Positions 37,371 through 50,737 of a DNA stretch of 64,000 nucleotides are shown piece by piece; position 1 is the stretch's first letter; each line of letters starts with the position of its first letter. The DNA comes from Diogma glabrata (taxonomy: Eukaryota > Arthropoda > Insecta > Diptera > Cylindrotomidae), in contig OY856188.1 of assembly GCA_963693315.1 (NCBI GenBank), positions 185,787,487 to 185,851,486 of the forward strand. The letters are read 5' to 3'. The notes below the pieces were generated by a model. The model saw only the letters and a program-made list of their open reading frames with translations, was not told the origin of the DNA and ran no database searches. The translations under genes and the position numbers were made by a program.

Positions 37371-40300
37371 CCAAAAAAACAACCCATATTTGTGCCGTAA
37401 AATAAAAAACAAATACAATTGTCTTAACTGATGACGAATAAATAACTAATATAATTTTAGATATTTTATCAATGAAAAATAAATTTGTCCATTATGAAAA
37501 AAGTTTTAGATTAAATTTTCTTCTTTGAGAATATTTACAAAACTTAAATATTTGTTCGTGTCGTTAGAAAATATGGCTTGTCCTTTATGGTTGTAAATAA
37601 AAACAAATCAAAATGGAAAAAAGTGAAATTCACTATGACAGACAATGGATAACTTTTTTATCTCTCTCCTCATACAATTTTAAAGGTATACATATTTATA
37701 AATACTCTACTCTCTACGTATACATAATTAAGATCCTATTGTATGCTTTCTATGGCATTTAATAAACATAAAAATAAGTGTATTAATTTTATGTAAATAC
37801 AACACCATTTTGCAAAACACAAAACTTCTTCTAGTACTACTTAGTTTTTGTTGATTTGTTCGTTTGACGTCACACCTCACAACAATTACGAAAGATAGGA
37901 TTTATTAAAAACAGAAAGAAAAAACAATTATGAATATGGAATACTTTTGTATTTAAAAATTGTAATAAAATGATCAAAGCCGTTAGAAAAATACCTTTTA
38001 ACACGTTGGTGTCACAACAACATACGTTTTGGGGTGTTATTGATAGCAATTTTTTGTTTCTTTCAAAGAATGGGTTGCTAAACCAAAAGTTCAATCACAT
38101 AATCAAATCTATTACATATCGATATGTGTCTTTTTTCAATAAAATGTGTTGTGTGGTAGGAATTTATAATGTCGCATCAACACATATAAAAACCTTTTAA
38201 GACATAGGTCACAAAACGCCATAAGTTCTGATGTTTTGATAATAGTACATTATAGAACAAGGTTGAGAATTAAGCTATTATTGACCGAGAGCTTTTAGAT
38301 CCTGAGGCGCGTAGCGCCGAGGGATATAATGTTCGAGGTCTATATTAGTCTTCTCAACCGAGGTATATATAGAATTTTTTTAACTACTAACACTAATTAT
38401 CATATTTGCTTTGATTAGATTTTGATATTAGTCATTTTCCATATCATTTTTTAAATATCTTAAAATATCAAGTAGCCTGGAAGTTTAGTTTCATACAAAT
38501 AAAACGAAATAAAGGAATGCAATTATTATTTGTTTGTGTTTTTTGTTAATTTCAATTAAAAATAAAGGAAAATTTGTCATTATTAACCTAGGTAATGTTT
38601 TGTTATGATTATTGACCTAGCTTGAGAAAAATTACTTCTCATTGGGGCATTCGAGTAAATAATGACGATTTCTCAAGTTGGTAGTTAAAAAAAGAAATTT
38701 TTTCGTTTCTTTTATGTGGTTCTATGTACAATGTACGTGGATTACAAAATAATAAATCCTATCACATATAATATAATATGTTATTATGATATGGGCTATT
38801 TCATGAAAGGAAATAGGAAAAAAAAATCTTTAAATGTGTAGAAAGAGGTTGTGGAAAGACTAACATATATAAAAATAAAGATAAACATAATATGGCTTGC
38901 ACATGTTTACAATGCATTAACTTGGTGAATAACGTGTAATATAATAAACTGAATCTTGGTTCAGTCTAGGCATTTGCAACTGGCCCAGACCCAAGCCAAA
39001 GCTAACTAGCCAAGGCTTGGCAGGCCAATACGGGCCCAAGATTGGTTCGTTGTTTAATATTGGCAGTTCCTACCTGGAAGGATTCAAGTTAATATGGAAG
39101 GTAACACGGTGAAAAACCAAAATAAACTACAGTGTTACTGTATTGAATGCCATATGATCGTCTATCTGGAATACCACCGAGTGAACAAGTTTTTAATTTT
39201 ACTTTTCCAAAGTGGGTATTACCATTGATTAAGTATATTAAGATAATTTTGCTAAAGTTTTCGCCTCTACAATCGAGCTATGTCGCTGCTAGTCAATTAG
39301 AATAGAGATAACATAACACTTGCAATTGAAAGAGTGGTTTTTCACTTTTTCTTTTCTGGCAACAAGCAATTACAAAAATTTAATTTTTGTTGTTTTTTTC
39401 TGTATAAAAATATCATTAGTGTTAGTTTTTTATTGCTTTTTCTTTTCTTTTTTCTTTCAAAATTCTTTCATATTCAAAATCCTTTTTTGTTTTTGCTTAA
39501 ATACATAAATCGTATTTCTTTACATCGAGTTCATTAACATACATTTTTTTATTCATAATATTTTAGAAAAAATAAGAGATTTGGCAATTGTAAACTAAAA
39601 TTTGGATATGCTTAAAATTATTTCAAATATTTTTTTAATTCATGAGCTTTATTATGCTGTGCAGTTTTTTTTACAAAATTTTGAGAATGAATTTTTTTTT
39701 TATTATGAACTAGTAATGTTATAGGTATATATTCCTCTAATGATCTCCTTAAATTCATAAAACCCAACGCAATAACTATGTTTTAGAAACTAAGTTGTTT
39801 GCGTGGAATTTGTTTTATTAATTGCTAAATTCATCAAGACGGCTATGGGGAAAGCCTTATCAGGCTTCGCTAAATCCTATGGTGGTAATGGTGCAATTAG
39901 GTCAAGCTTAGCTCGAAAAATATGATCATTTTTTCATAAAAGCATATACTTTTTCAAGTTGACCCAGAAAAACAGCATCATTGGATTCAGCGTCTTCGAA
40001 TTAGGTTTTACGATCAGGTACTGACACTAATAGAGTAAAATAGTAACTGATTTGAGCAATATGATAATTTATTAAATACACTATTATATTTATTAATAAC
40101 AAATTTATATAGGGAATTCTATTTGATGATGTTTTTTAATTTTTATTTACATAAATTAATTTTATATGGGTATTTTCATTAAATAAACGATGTTTTGTTC
40201 TGTTGCGTCGCAACAACACAATATATTTCAAGGTCCAGGTCTAAAAAACAACATGTTGTTTAAAGTATGAGCGAAGATAAACTCAAGTAGTTTCCCGAAC

Positions 40301-40501
40301 TTGGCAACAATAATCCAAACAGATACGAAAGTAGGACTTGCATTCGTAATGAAAAGCTTAGTGATTGTTCAATAGGGAAATTATTTTTGCATCTATTGAA
40401 TAGTTCAGGTCTTCTATATTGGTCTCTTTTTACCCTTTATAATCGATCTGCTGTAAATAATTTCAAATTGTAAGGTCAATAAAATGATGCGATAAATTAT
40501 A

Positions 40502-40600
40502 CTAGGAGGGCCCGGCGTGCTTCGCTACGCTTATAAATAAAGTTTTTGCGTAGACATTTTGTTGACGTAGAAGCAATGATTTCAAAAAGTGAAAGTTTCA
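40502..40600 (-). mobile_element. Helitron 3'-end fragment, truncated copy
   Basis: Keeps the CTAG terminus and GCGAAGC region seen at 6630 but lacks the following inverted repeat; homology stops near 40592. Confidence 0.55.
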
Positions 40601-40891
40601 AAAATATTCTATACACTATCTATACACTCCTAAATCAATGCATAAACTAAATTGAAATTTGAAAATAATAATAAAAAAACAAAGAAAAGACTTGGGCAAT
40701 TCCATTTGATATTGTATAGAGGGGCCGTTAAATTCAAAAATACATTTTAATTCGTCTATAACTTTTTTATTTATGATCCGATTTGTGTGAAAAATCTTTA
40801 AGACCTAAGATACACTAATATCAGTTAGCAGTGAAAATTTAAAATGAATCCTTCTGCGAATAAAAAAGCCGTAGGCTCCAGAAAGTTTTTT

Positions 40892-41287
40892 TTAGCGTAT
40901 TAATATATAAGAAGAAGATTTAACAACGATGATATGTTTGCTACCAAAATATATGAAAATATGTTCGATGTTATGAGAGAGAAGCACGATCTCTATGTAT
41001 ATTTGCACATAACAGACAAATCCGTTTTCTATTGATTGGTCGAGATGAGTATAGCTAAATCTATGCCACATGATTGTAATCCTCCAAATTATCTGAACAA
41101 GCTCAAACAAACTGGAAGGTCGAGTCTTATCGCCAAATGCAATCATTTCGGAAGCTATGTTCCTAATCAAGTTATTTATTATTTTTAAGTTTATACAAAT
41201 TCGAGTCAGTCTCCTATTACGAATAACAAAGTTTATTCGCAAGTGGAATTTGACCCGAATTTGTATAAACGTCGTCTGAGTTTCCAC
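40892..41287 (-). other. Unrecognised open frame, second copy
   Basis: Counterpart of 7218-7613. The 131 codons stay open with a few substitutions (for example Tyr to Cys, Ala to Thr, Pro to Leu). No family recognised. Confidence 0.2.
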
Positions 41288-44016
41288 TGTTCATTTGTAT
41301 TAAGAAAATTCCATGAGATGATCTTCAAGAACCTAAAAATCAATCAAAGGTGTACAAATAGGGAGATCAGTGTTTGTTTATTTGTAAATATTTGCTAATT
41401 TTTTATCTGGGGGTGTGATCACATCACCCTACGTACTCCAGTCCCTGCGATTGACATACGACTTGACTTGACAACTTGAGATATCACTTACAAATGGTAA
41501 TTTTGAAGAATGGATAACTAAAAATAAATACTATCACATATAAAATATGATATAGGGCATAGGCCAATATTTAATGATTAAAAACATAAGCGGTATGCAA
41601 ATTTTTTTAAAACATTTGCAGCAATAAAACTTAAATTGGATTGTAAATAATCTAGCTAAAAAAATGTAATTAAATTGCATGATGTATACTTCATTCCTTA
41701 TTGATTGGATCCCACATATAGATGGAGACTCATTTCATTGCTCAAGCAGTAGCGCGGCATCTACAAGAGATGCTTCTTGACTAGGATTGAGAGTAGCACC
41801 ATTGACCAAATAGATTTCATCCGCCAGCATAGCTCAAGCCTCATCCGACCTAGTCAAGTGATATATGATATCTTACATTAACTTGTATATCAAGTATATC
41901 AAATACACAGAGTTAGTGTTAGTTAGTTAGTTAGTTTTTTTTAACAAACCAACAAAAACGTTATATGATTGAATAAGCCGGCCAATAATTAATGGCAACC
42001 CCATTTTAGTTTTTTTTTCAAAATTTTGGTTTTTACACACTTTTTCATTTCTTATTTTATTTTCTCCATATCATCATGAAATATTCGCATTTGTCATATA
42101 TTATTATATATTATGTATTAGGATTTATTGTTTGGTTATCCGTTGATCAAAAACAATATTTTGAGTCCATCAAGGACTTAGAACGCATAATATTATCGGA
42201 CCTAGGCCTTAAAAGGTATCGATGTATTACTGTGACACATGTTGCAATTTCTAATAAGCAAAACTAATTAAAACAAAATAAGTATAAACTCGAAATATAG
42301 TGCCTTTATAATCATTTGCTGGAAGTGGACTTCATGAAAAAGATAAAGACACTAGTCTACTACAACTGCCGTAATTAAACCGAAGGAGAATTTAGAGTTT
42401 GGTTTATTATAAAAAATCGCGAGAAACAACATCAACTTTTGCCCAATTAATATGTGAAAAGGGTACACATAGAATACACACCGGAACGGAATGGAGTATC
42501 CATAAGGTTCACAAATGAGTATCAAGGCTCTAGAAAATCCTAACACGAGGAAAGGATAATCCAAAATATGAAGAAGTGTATCGAAAACATTAATCAACAT
42601 ATGGTTAATTTAAAGTTTAAGACACGCTTTAAAAATTATCGACATAAGATAAAAGATTTCTATTAAAGATCCACAGCCATCAGAAATAAAAACAAAGAAC
42701 TTATCACAAATGAAACCAGACATACCATAAACAGCTATAGAATAACAATCAAATTATCAGAGCCCGATCTGTTGATATTGCATTTTGATATAGCATCAAT
42801 TATAGCCCGCGCTATTGGATTTGTGGTTTAAGTTTGCGATAAGATAAAGTGAAATCGAGACACAAAACGTCACCTTTAACAAAACTAGTAAAAATCTTAA
42901 GAATAACCTTAAACCACTTTTAGAAAATCTAAACGACTTCATTTATTCATCAAAAACGGTAAAACTAAATTTTTAACAACATCCGGGAAAATATCTTCCG
43001 GAACCTAGATACTAGCCGTAGAACAAGTGCAAAAACTTTATATTTTTTATAACAACGTCAAACGACATGCAAACCCCATGCCTCTACCACAAACAGAGCT
43101 TTCTATCTATCAACCAAATCCTATCAAACCTATCAACATTTGAGAGGAATTTCATACCAATATATTATGTGCCATGTAAAGATGCAAAAAGTCAGTATAG
43201 AATCTGAATGAAACGTTCGATCAGACAAAACATCCGACAAAACATTCGATCAGATTCATTAAATTTAATCGCGTTAGAAATTTAACCAAATTAGGAAGAA
43301 CAACCAAAAAATGACTAATTTACCAGCCGGTGTTCGGTAGAGAGAAAAACATGGGCAGCTCTGGCTTGACGACGTAACTCAAGACGTTCATGCTACACTA
43401 CAGGAAAACTAAAGTCAAATAGCGTTGAAACGAGATAAATAGAAGCTGATTGTACAGACAATTATGTAACTTATTCAATTATATTTCAATAAATAATAAA
43501 CAAATAATCGTTTTCAAAATAAAACACAAAACTGATCGCTTTAAAATATCAAAATTAATTACCTCCTCATTATTTACCTAATTTAATATCGAATCTCATT
43601 TTTGTAATTTATTAAATTTCAATATTTTGCTTAAAATCGTTTGTTTTTGTTTTCGTTATTTGAAATTTGTTCCTTAGAGTGAGAGAGATAGCGTTCTTAA
43701 TTTTCTTGTGAAAAAAGAGAAAATATTGTAGATGAAGTTTATGATTCAAAAAATTTAATCAAAAACACTAATCCAATTTTTTGCGTATGGCAATGTTCAT
43801 TTTTTTTAAGATTTTATTTAGCGTATGGTTTTTGTTGTGACACATTAAAAACAAAAATAAAACTTAAAATAGATAGATTTTCATATGAAATCTACATAAA
43901 ACAAAACATAAATACAAATTAAATGAGCTTACAATCAATATTATTGCGCGTCTTTTAGTTAAAAATTAAAAAGTAAAATATTAAAATATTTGAACATTGG
44001 GCAGTACATTTGAACA

Positions 44017-44540
44017 TTAGATGTTTACATCGAGCGAGTTTATCCATGCTACTACATCGGGAGTTGCCAAATGGATGTCTGAGATGTTGCCATTGTAACG
44101 TCGAATTGGACACACAGTTGCAATGTGTTTTATAGTTTGTTGTGGAGCGCCGCAGTCACACTCAGAGGACTCTGAAATGCCCCACTTGTAGAAAGAATCA
44201 GCACAACGTCCATGATTCGTTCTTATTCGGTTTAATGTAGTCCAGTATGACGTGGCAGATCGAAACCAGGTTGGGTAGAAGTCGGGTTAGTAATAGAAAG
44301 GCCAGTTGTGTTGTAATGATGCCAGGAGGGTATCCCAGGCATCCAAGATATTAAAATTAGTTGCCAGCAGATTGCTGGCAGTTTATGTGGAGGCTTTCTT
44401 GACTTCAATCGACAACTAGTGTGGTCACCGTAATATTCGTGCAAGGGTAACGTGATGTTGTTGGTTACCTTTTTTTGTTCACGCATGAGTGCATGCGAGC
44501 GTCTGGGTGCAGGTGGAGCGATATTGCTCAACACAGGGAG
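44017..44540 (-). pseudogene. Non-LTR retrotransposon C-terminal fragment
   Basis: On the minus strand the frame gives 'YWTTLNRIRTNHGRCADSFY', then 'KWGISESSECDCGAPQQTI', and 'HIATVCPIRRYNG' to a TAA at 44017-44019. This is the Cys-rich tail found after the RT/RNase H part of Jockey-type elements (C-x-C-G-A...H-I...C-P). Upstream, in a shifted frame, is 'STQPGFDLPRH' and more decayed tail sequence to about 44540. 5'-truncated and frameshifted. It sits at the edge of the segment present only in copy 2. Confidence 0.8.
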
Positions 44541-44849
44541 CCAAGGTTTAAGATGGCGTGAATGAATAGGGCTTGTAGAATATCGGAGGTTTTGTTTAAT
44601 TTAAACCATAGCTTTTAAACTAGTGATCCTCTTTTTTGTAATATGTTAGAAGCAACGGCAAATAATTTTGTTGTTGTAATTCATAGTACATTCTATTGTA
44701 ATATTATCTTGTAATACTTTATCAATAGTATTACTTAAAAATATTTAAAACGAGTATTTGTTCTGTTGTTAAATAAAATAAATATATATTCACAAAACAA
44801 AAATAACATATATATTTTTCATTTTTAATTTTTCAACCAATTTTTCATT

Positions 44850-45165
44850 TCACCCCAATAACCATGGCCAATGAAGAAAAAAATCATCATCACTACTTTT
44901 ATTGTTTTCCTCTTGATCTTTTTTATTTTCCAAAAGATCTATTTTTGTATTTTTCACTTTTTCAGCGACATCCGTTGGTACTAATGCTTTAAATATGTTT
45001 GTCGTTTCCAGCTTTCTAGTAATATCAGTTGGGAGCAGTACTTGAACTGATTTTTCTCCATTCTCCCCTTGAATCATATTTTTGACATCATCGTAAATGT
45101 AAATAGGATAAGTTTTTACAGTTACAACAATATTTAAAAAGTAAAATTAATATTTTTAAATTCAT
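44850..45165 (-). pseudogene. Small secreted-protein gene, frameshifted paralogue
   Basis: Paralogue of the gene at 56285-56632. It starts with the same 'MNLKILILL' signal-peptide beginning (ATG at 45163-45165), but one extra T in a T run near codon 10 shifts the frame to an early stop. After that point another frame continues the homology ('YPIYIYDDV', 'GENGEKSVQ', 'VPTDVAEKV', 'DLLENKKDQEE') to the shared 'PWLLG' end. The next ATG (45075-45077) would give 75 residues without a signal peptide. There is a TATA box, TATATAAG, at about 45270-45278, as in the paralogue. Function unknown. Confidence 0.7.
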
Positions 45166-45849
45166 TTTATGTTTATAATTTTATTATATTGCAGTTTATT
45201 CTGTACAAAATTTCTTTTAAGTTAAACAAACAAATTTTACTTTTAAATGCAAACAAATAAAATGTTTGGCTTATATATCTAAATTCAAAAATAATTAAAT
45301 TATCATTGAAGTGATTTATATGTCTGTCCTACTATTGATTTATATTTCCTGAACTTTTTTTGTTTATATCAAAAATTTGGAATATATTTATTATTGCGTC
45401 TGTTAAGCCATAAAACAGGGTTATCAAATAAACACTTGTCTGTTTGTCTATTGACCTTTAATAGTGCATAAACAAAAATGCCACTGCAAAATACTTCTAC
45501 TCAAACTCAGCGTATATTGATTTTATGCAATTATCAAAAAATTTGATACCGTATAAGCTTTTATTAGTTTTTCATTTTCTATCTCAAATCTATAAATTGA
45601 AATTATAGGTTGGGAAGAAAATTAAAATTGCTAATGGGATAGATGGGATAATTTGTGGGATGGAGTGTGCCACTCAGTGTGATCTTAGGGGATAATAACC
45701 AGTAAAAACTAACCAGTTGCCAAGATTTGCAGGTTAAGGTATAGTGACACAAAAAACTTACTTTCCGGCTATTTTGAGGCTGTAGAGTTACACAATACGA
45801 TTTTATTGCATCCTACAAAATTCACAAGTTTGTGCTTGTGGTAAAAAGG

Positions 45850-45957
45850 TATCGATAAATATCGATATATCAATAAGTATCGATGTATCGATAAGTATCG
45901 ATATATCAATAAGTATCGATGTATCGATAAGTATCGATATATCTATATGTATCGATA
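45850..45957. promoter_or_regulatory. Cluster of TATCGATA (DRE-type) sites
   Basis: Seven exact TATCGATA and two TATCGATG in about 108 bp, in a loose repeat with TATATCAATAAG. TATCGATA is the DRE bound by the insect factor DREF and by BEAF-type boundary proteins. It may equally be a simple minisatellite. About 0.6 kb upstream of the frameshifted secreted-protein gene. Confidence 0.45.
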
Positions 45958-46677
45958 AATATCCATAAATGTTGGTAAGTATCGTTATTTTATCATTCCG
46001 ATATCGTTATTTGTTAAGTACCGATATATCAATATTTGATTACCCGGTCCTAGTTGTAACAATCAAAACATATACAAAGGAACTTACGGCATTTATTCTA
46101 AAATAAATAGTTACGATTTAGTGAAATTAAAATGAATTAAATATCTGTGAAACCATCTGTTACTCTGCTCTAAAAAACTTATGTATTACGATCTTGAGGA
46201 AATTTTCAAAATCTTTTCCCCTATGCTTTCCCCCTATCTTTATAGATCATAACTATGCTAAATAGGCTGGCAGTTTCTCATGGTCGTCGAAAATTAGCAA
46301 ACTTCTGCACCGATTTCAAAAGTTTTTGTTTTTAAAGATATGTTTTGTGAAAATTAATATTATGTTAAGGCCTAATGTTATGTTATGATTATGTAAGAGC
46401 CGATATGTTTGTCATATTTATAATTTTTGACTAGAAACATTATTTAAGACATTAAATTACACTATGTTTACAAGAAAAATCTCCCTTAATAAAAACCATC
46501 TTTTCTTATGGATTTTGACCTGCTGAACATGAATATCATATTCATTTTTAAGGTAGATTTCATATTAAAATCTACCTATTGCAATGGGCTTCATCTCGGA
46601 ATTTCGGAAAAATTTTTGTGCCAAACGACTATATATGATAAGCGCCAAGTGGAGACGGAAAATCAAAATGAAAAAAA

Positions 46678-46680
<3 letters not shown>

Positions 46681-46772
<92 letters not shown>
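46681..46772. repeat. (TA)n microsatellite
   Basis: Pure TA repeat, 92 bp. Confidence 0.97.
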
Positions 46773-46773
<1 letters not shown>

Positions 46774-48085
46774 CGATATGAGGCATAACGGAATTATCCG
46801 GCATTCTCACGGTCGCAATTTTTGACCTATACCAAAAATATTTTCTGTGTATATTGCGGCAAACAATCTCTTGGACAAGTTTGCGAACTGGCCATATCGG
46901 GGTACCGTTTAAGCGGCTAGAGTCTTAAAAGTCGAATAATCTAAGTCGTTATAACTTACGTTTGCAACATAAAGTTTAAATAAAATTGATAAATATTGAA
47001 TATTTGAACCTTTTTTTATCATTTTTTGTCAGATGACAACCTTGGCATTAGGGTTCCTGAAAAATCAGCTGTTTTAAAAATTTACTAAACTTTGTTGTCC
47101 TTGATCTAGATGAAAATGACCAAGCTCAAAAATGAAAACTTTCGCACACGTAGATACCAACTTATATCTATCCAAAACTTAAAAAACAAATTGTTTAAGT
47201 TCAGAGGTTGAGACCCTGGGGCTATTAAAACGAAAACAAACTCAAACTGCCATGCTTTCATCATTTTTGAGTCTATTTTGATTAAACTAATACTAGCTTT
47301 TAATTTAACTTTTCAACTATAACATCAGAAATTTTCAGCTTTCTAACCCTAGAAGTTCCAATGCAATTAACATTATACTAACTTATTGCAAGCCAATAAA
47401 ACGCCATATAATTACAAACAAATCCCAAAAATATCCAATAGAAATATTAAATAAATTTTCTTTTGTTTTTATTTTTTTGTCGCAAAAAGTTAAAACATGT
47501 TGTTTTGAATGTTTGTTGTTGTTGTTTTGAAGATTTATTATTGGTTTGAATTAGGGAATAGTTTCTTTGGAATATTTTAAAGTGGTTTAGTTGAAATAAA
47601 TATATGTATATTGATTACATATTTACAATTGATAGATATTTGTATTATATTTGAGGTGTAAAAGTTGTTTGATGTTGTTGATTATAAATTATAGTATGGC
47701 AGTTGTGATTTAGTTAGAACGTTAATCCACCAAAGGATTTAATTTGTTATTAAGGAGTTTTAACCAAATTAAACAAAACTATTCGAAATTGCATTGATAA
47801 AGTAGTTTCCGTTTATGTATTTAGTTTGGTTGGTTTGATAAATTTTTTGGATTATTCTGTTTCTAGTTAAATTTTTTATTTAAACTAATCTGACATATCC
47901 AATTCTATTTGTACACAAAGCTGTCTGGTCCCGAAATCTACCTATTTCTAGCGGATATACGTGCCGCTTGGACTTTTTTATGTTAGCTTTTGTTTTAGAG
48001 ATATTCGCAAAAAGCCAATTTTTTCGGTGAAAAAAGGTTATTCCGGTTTTGGATCTCATGTTTTACAAAACAAACAAATTCAATA
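46773..48085. other. No recognised gene
   Basis: AT-rich sequence between the microsatellite and the Tigger element. No open frame of note and no clear terminal repeats. Confidence 0.5.
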
Positions 48086-50673
48086 TACAGTGGAATTCAT
48101 TTAACACGAAAACGGATAACACGAAATATCGGATAACAAGAACTTTTTTTTGGTCCCCAGTTTTTTCATATTATTTTAGTATGAAACTGTTCGCTTAAGA
48201 CGAAGTCATTAACACGAATTTTCTTTTAACGCGAATAAATTTTTTAGACCCTTTATATAAAATTCGTACAGATATATTCGCTTAACACGAAATTTATTAT
48301 TGAACACCCGTGTAACAAATACTTATGTGATATGTATGTAATTATGTATATGCATATATTGTACATGTAAATGTACATATATTTTTTGTAATTAGTCAAA
48401 ATCAGAACAAATACAATGTATAGACTATGTATAGACATTTGTTTTCGTTTTGGATTAGTTTTTTGTATCCTTATGCTTATAATAATTCTCTTGCAGTTGT
48501 TGTTTTTGTAAAACACGATTTTAATAACCTAAACTGAATCTTTTTTCGATGTTTACTACTGTATGTAGACCTATCGTTCAGTTTTAAACTTTTAAGGAAT
48601 TCCCCGAAATTAAATTCATTCAAATTAAATTTTGTTTTGTTAGAGAGAAAGTGTTTTAGTTTGTATTGTTTTCTAGTAATGAGTAATAATTATTGTCGTT
48701 AATCGTAAAATTTTTTCCGTTTGAAATCTTAAAATAGAATTTATTGGAGTCATTTGAGGTGTGTTACTTTAGTTTTGGTGAGTGAGATATAAAATAGTGG
48801 AAGTAATAAACAAAACGCTTAACCGGGTAAAAAAAATTGAAATTCTGGAAAATGTGAATCGGGGCGGTCGTTCAAAAACAGAAATTTGTAAAGAATTTGG
48901 GATTCCAAATTCTACTTTATCAACCATTATAAAAAATCGATTAAAAATTCAATCTACGTATGAAACGGGTGATTTCGAAGGAAGTCGGAAACGTTTGCGC
49001 TTACCAAAATATGAAGATTTAGATTCTGGATTGCTACTTTGGTTTAAGCAAGCCTGATCTCAAAATGCTCCTATTTCTGGACCTCTATTAATTGAAAAGG
49101 CTGATAAAATAGCCATCAAAATGGGAATTGCCTTTAAATCTAATCCTGGATGGCTAGAGCGTTTCAAAACGAGACACGGAATTGTGTTTAAATGTATTAG
49201 TGGAGAGGCGACACAAGTATTTGCCGATATGACATCCGATTGGATATCTTCAACTTTACCTAAAATTCTGAAGGATTACGACAAAAAAGATATTTTTAAT
49301 GCGGATGAATTCGGTTTATTTTTTCGGTGCATGCCGGACAGAACTTTAACATTTAAAGGAGAAACTTGTTCTGGTGGTAAAAAATCAAAGAAACGTCTGA
49401 CAGTGCTTTTTGGTTGTAATTCCGATGGAATGGAAAAACTTCCACTTTTTGCTATCAGAAAGTCTAAAAATCCGAGATGTCTTAAAAACGTCAAAAATCT
49501 ACCTCTTCAATACACGGCAAATAAAAAAGCCTGGATGACAGCCGACTTATTTTCAGGTAGGTTGAAATCGTTAGATAAAACATTTTTGAAGGAGAAGAGG
49601 AAGGTAGTTTTAATTGTAGACAATTGTCCAGCACATCCAAAAATCCAGCAAGAACGCACCAAATTAATTTTTCGGTTTCCAAATACTACCAGTCTTGTGA
49701 TCAAGGAATCATTAAGAATTTAAAAGTGTTTTACAAAAAAAAAGCTTCTCCAAAAATATTTAGCAAGTATGGAAGATATGAAACAGGTATCAGTCTTAGA
49801 TGCTTTGTACATGTTACGCCTCACATGGAAACTTGTTACACCTGTAACTATAGAAAATTGCTTTCGTCATTTTGGGTTTACAATAGAAACACCTTCCGAT
49901 GACGATCAGCCGGAGATAATTTGTTACACTAATGTAAACGATGACGTGCATAATATTTTTGATCGTATTTCTGTGCTCACAAATTTACCTCAAAATATCA
50001 CGGTCGAAGATTACCTGAGTGTGGATAATAATATTGATACCACGCCACTTCTAAGTGATCGCGAAATTTGTGACTTAGTAAAATCTACAACTGTAGAAAA
50101 ATATGAAGATAGTGATAAAGAGGATGAAGATGATGCCCCAGTTCCGGTACCTTTAGTTGGAACCGTTCGTAAGTGCATAGTGGATTTTCGTCGATTTGCC
50201 GAAGCCCAACCAAATGTAGAAAAAGTGTACAACATTCTTGGTGATTTAGAAAACTTTTTGGAGGAAAATATTATTAATAAAACGGTACAAACGAAAATTA
50301 CCGATTTTTTTGAAACAGCACTGATTTGATTTGATCCATTAGTAGATTTCTTTGATAATTTATTTTCAAGAGTGGGTACTGGGTACCTATGTGCAATTTT
50401 TAACATTACCTCTATGAATTTTATTTTTCTTTACATAAAATGAATTAATGTTTTTATTTAATTGAAATACACAATGTGATTTTTGAATATGTATGTAGTA
50501 ACGTGAATTTAAAAGTATGTAAATAAATTTGTACTATAAATTTGTTCATAATTACTTCTTTTTATTAACCAAATGAATGTATGGAAGCTGAACTTATCGC
50601 TTAAGACGAAATTCTGATAACACGAAATAATTTGTTGTTCCCTTTGATTTCGTGTTATCCGATTTCCACTGTA
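48086..50673 (+). mobile_element. Tigger/pogo-type DNA transposon, nearly complete
   Basis: Body 48088-50671, flanked by the TA target duplication (48086-48087 and 50672-50673). Terminal inverted repeats begin CAGTGGAA on both ends. Subterminal GGATAACACGAAAT repeats occur several times at each end. It contains the transposase at 48782-50329. Confidence 0.93.
48782..50329 (+). pseudogene. Tigger-type DDE transposase with three lesions
   Basis: The N-terminus has the CENP-B/pogo-like helix-turn-helix ('KTEICKEFGIPNSTLSTIIK'). The second DNA-binding part includes 'NPGWLERFKTRHGI'. The DDE core shows 'FNADEFGLFFRC' (first Asp), 'VLIVDNCPAHP' (second Asp) and 'CDQGIIKNLKVFYKK' (third Asp). The C-terminus is acidic and ends 'VQTKITDFFETALI'. 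Lesions: an in-frame TGA at 49055-49057 where an Arg codon (CGA) is likely, a deletion-type frame change near 49680 just before the third Asp, and a compensating change in an A run near 49740. Otherwise full length. The element is therefore recently inactive. Confidence 0.92.
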
Positions 50674-50737
50674 TGTATTAATGAAACAAATGAAATATAT
50701 TCGTAGTTAATATATGCTAGCAAACATTTAACATTTT

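Larger units (their letters stand above)
33833..46304. repeat. Segmental direct duplication, copy 2
   Basis: Matches copy 1 (1-10588) in direct orientation, with 44019-46093 additional. Beyond 46304 the two flanks differ. Conserved pieces include the Penelope-like remnant, the foldback MITE and the 131-codon open frame. Long stretches (35867-36858, 37371-40501, 42600-44016) show no gene that I can support. Confidence 0.95.
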
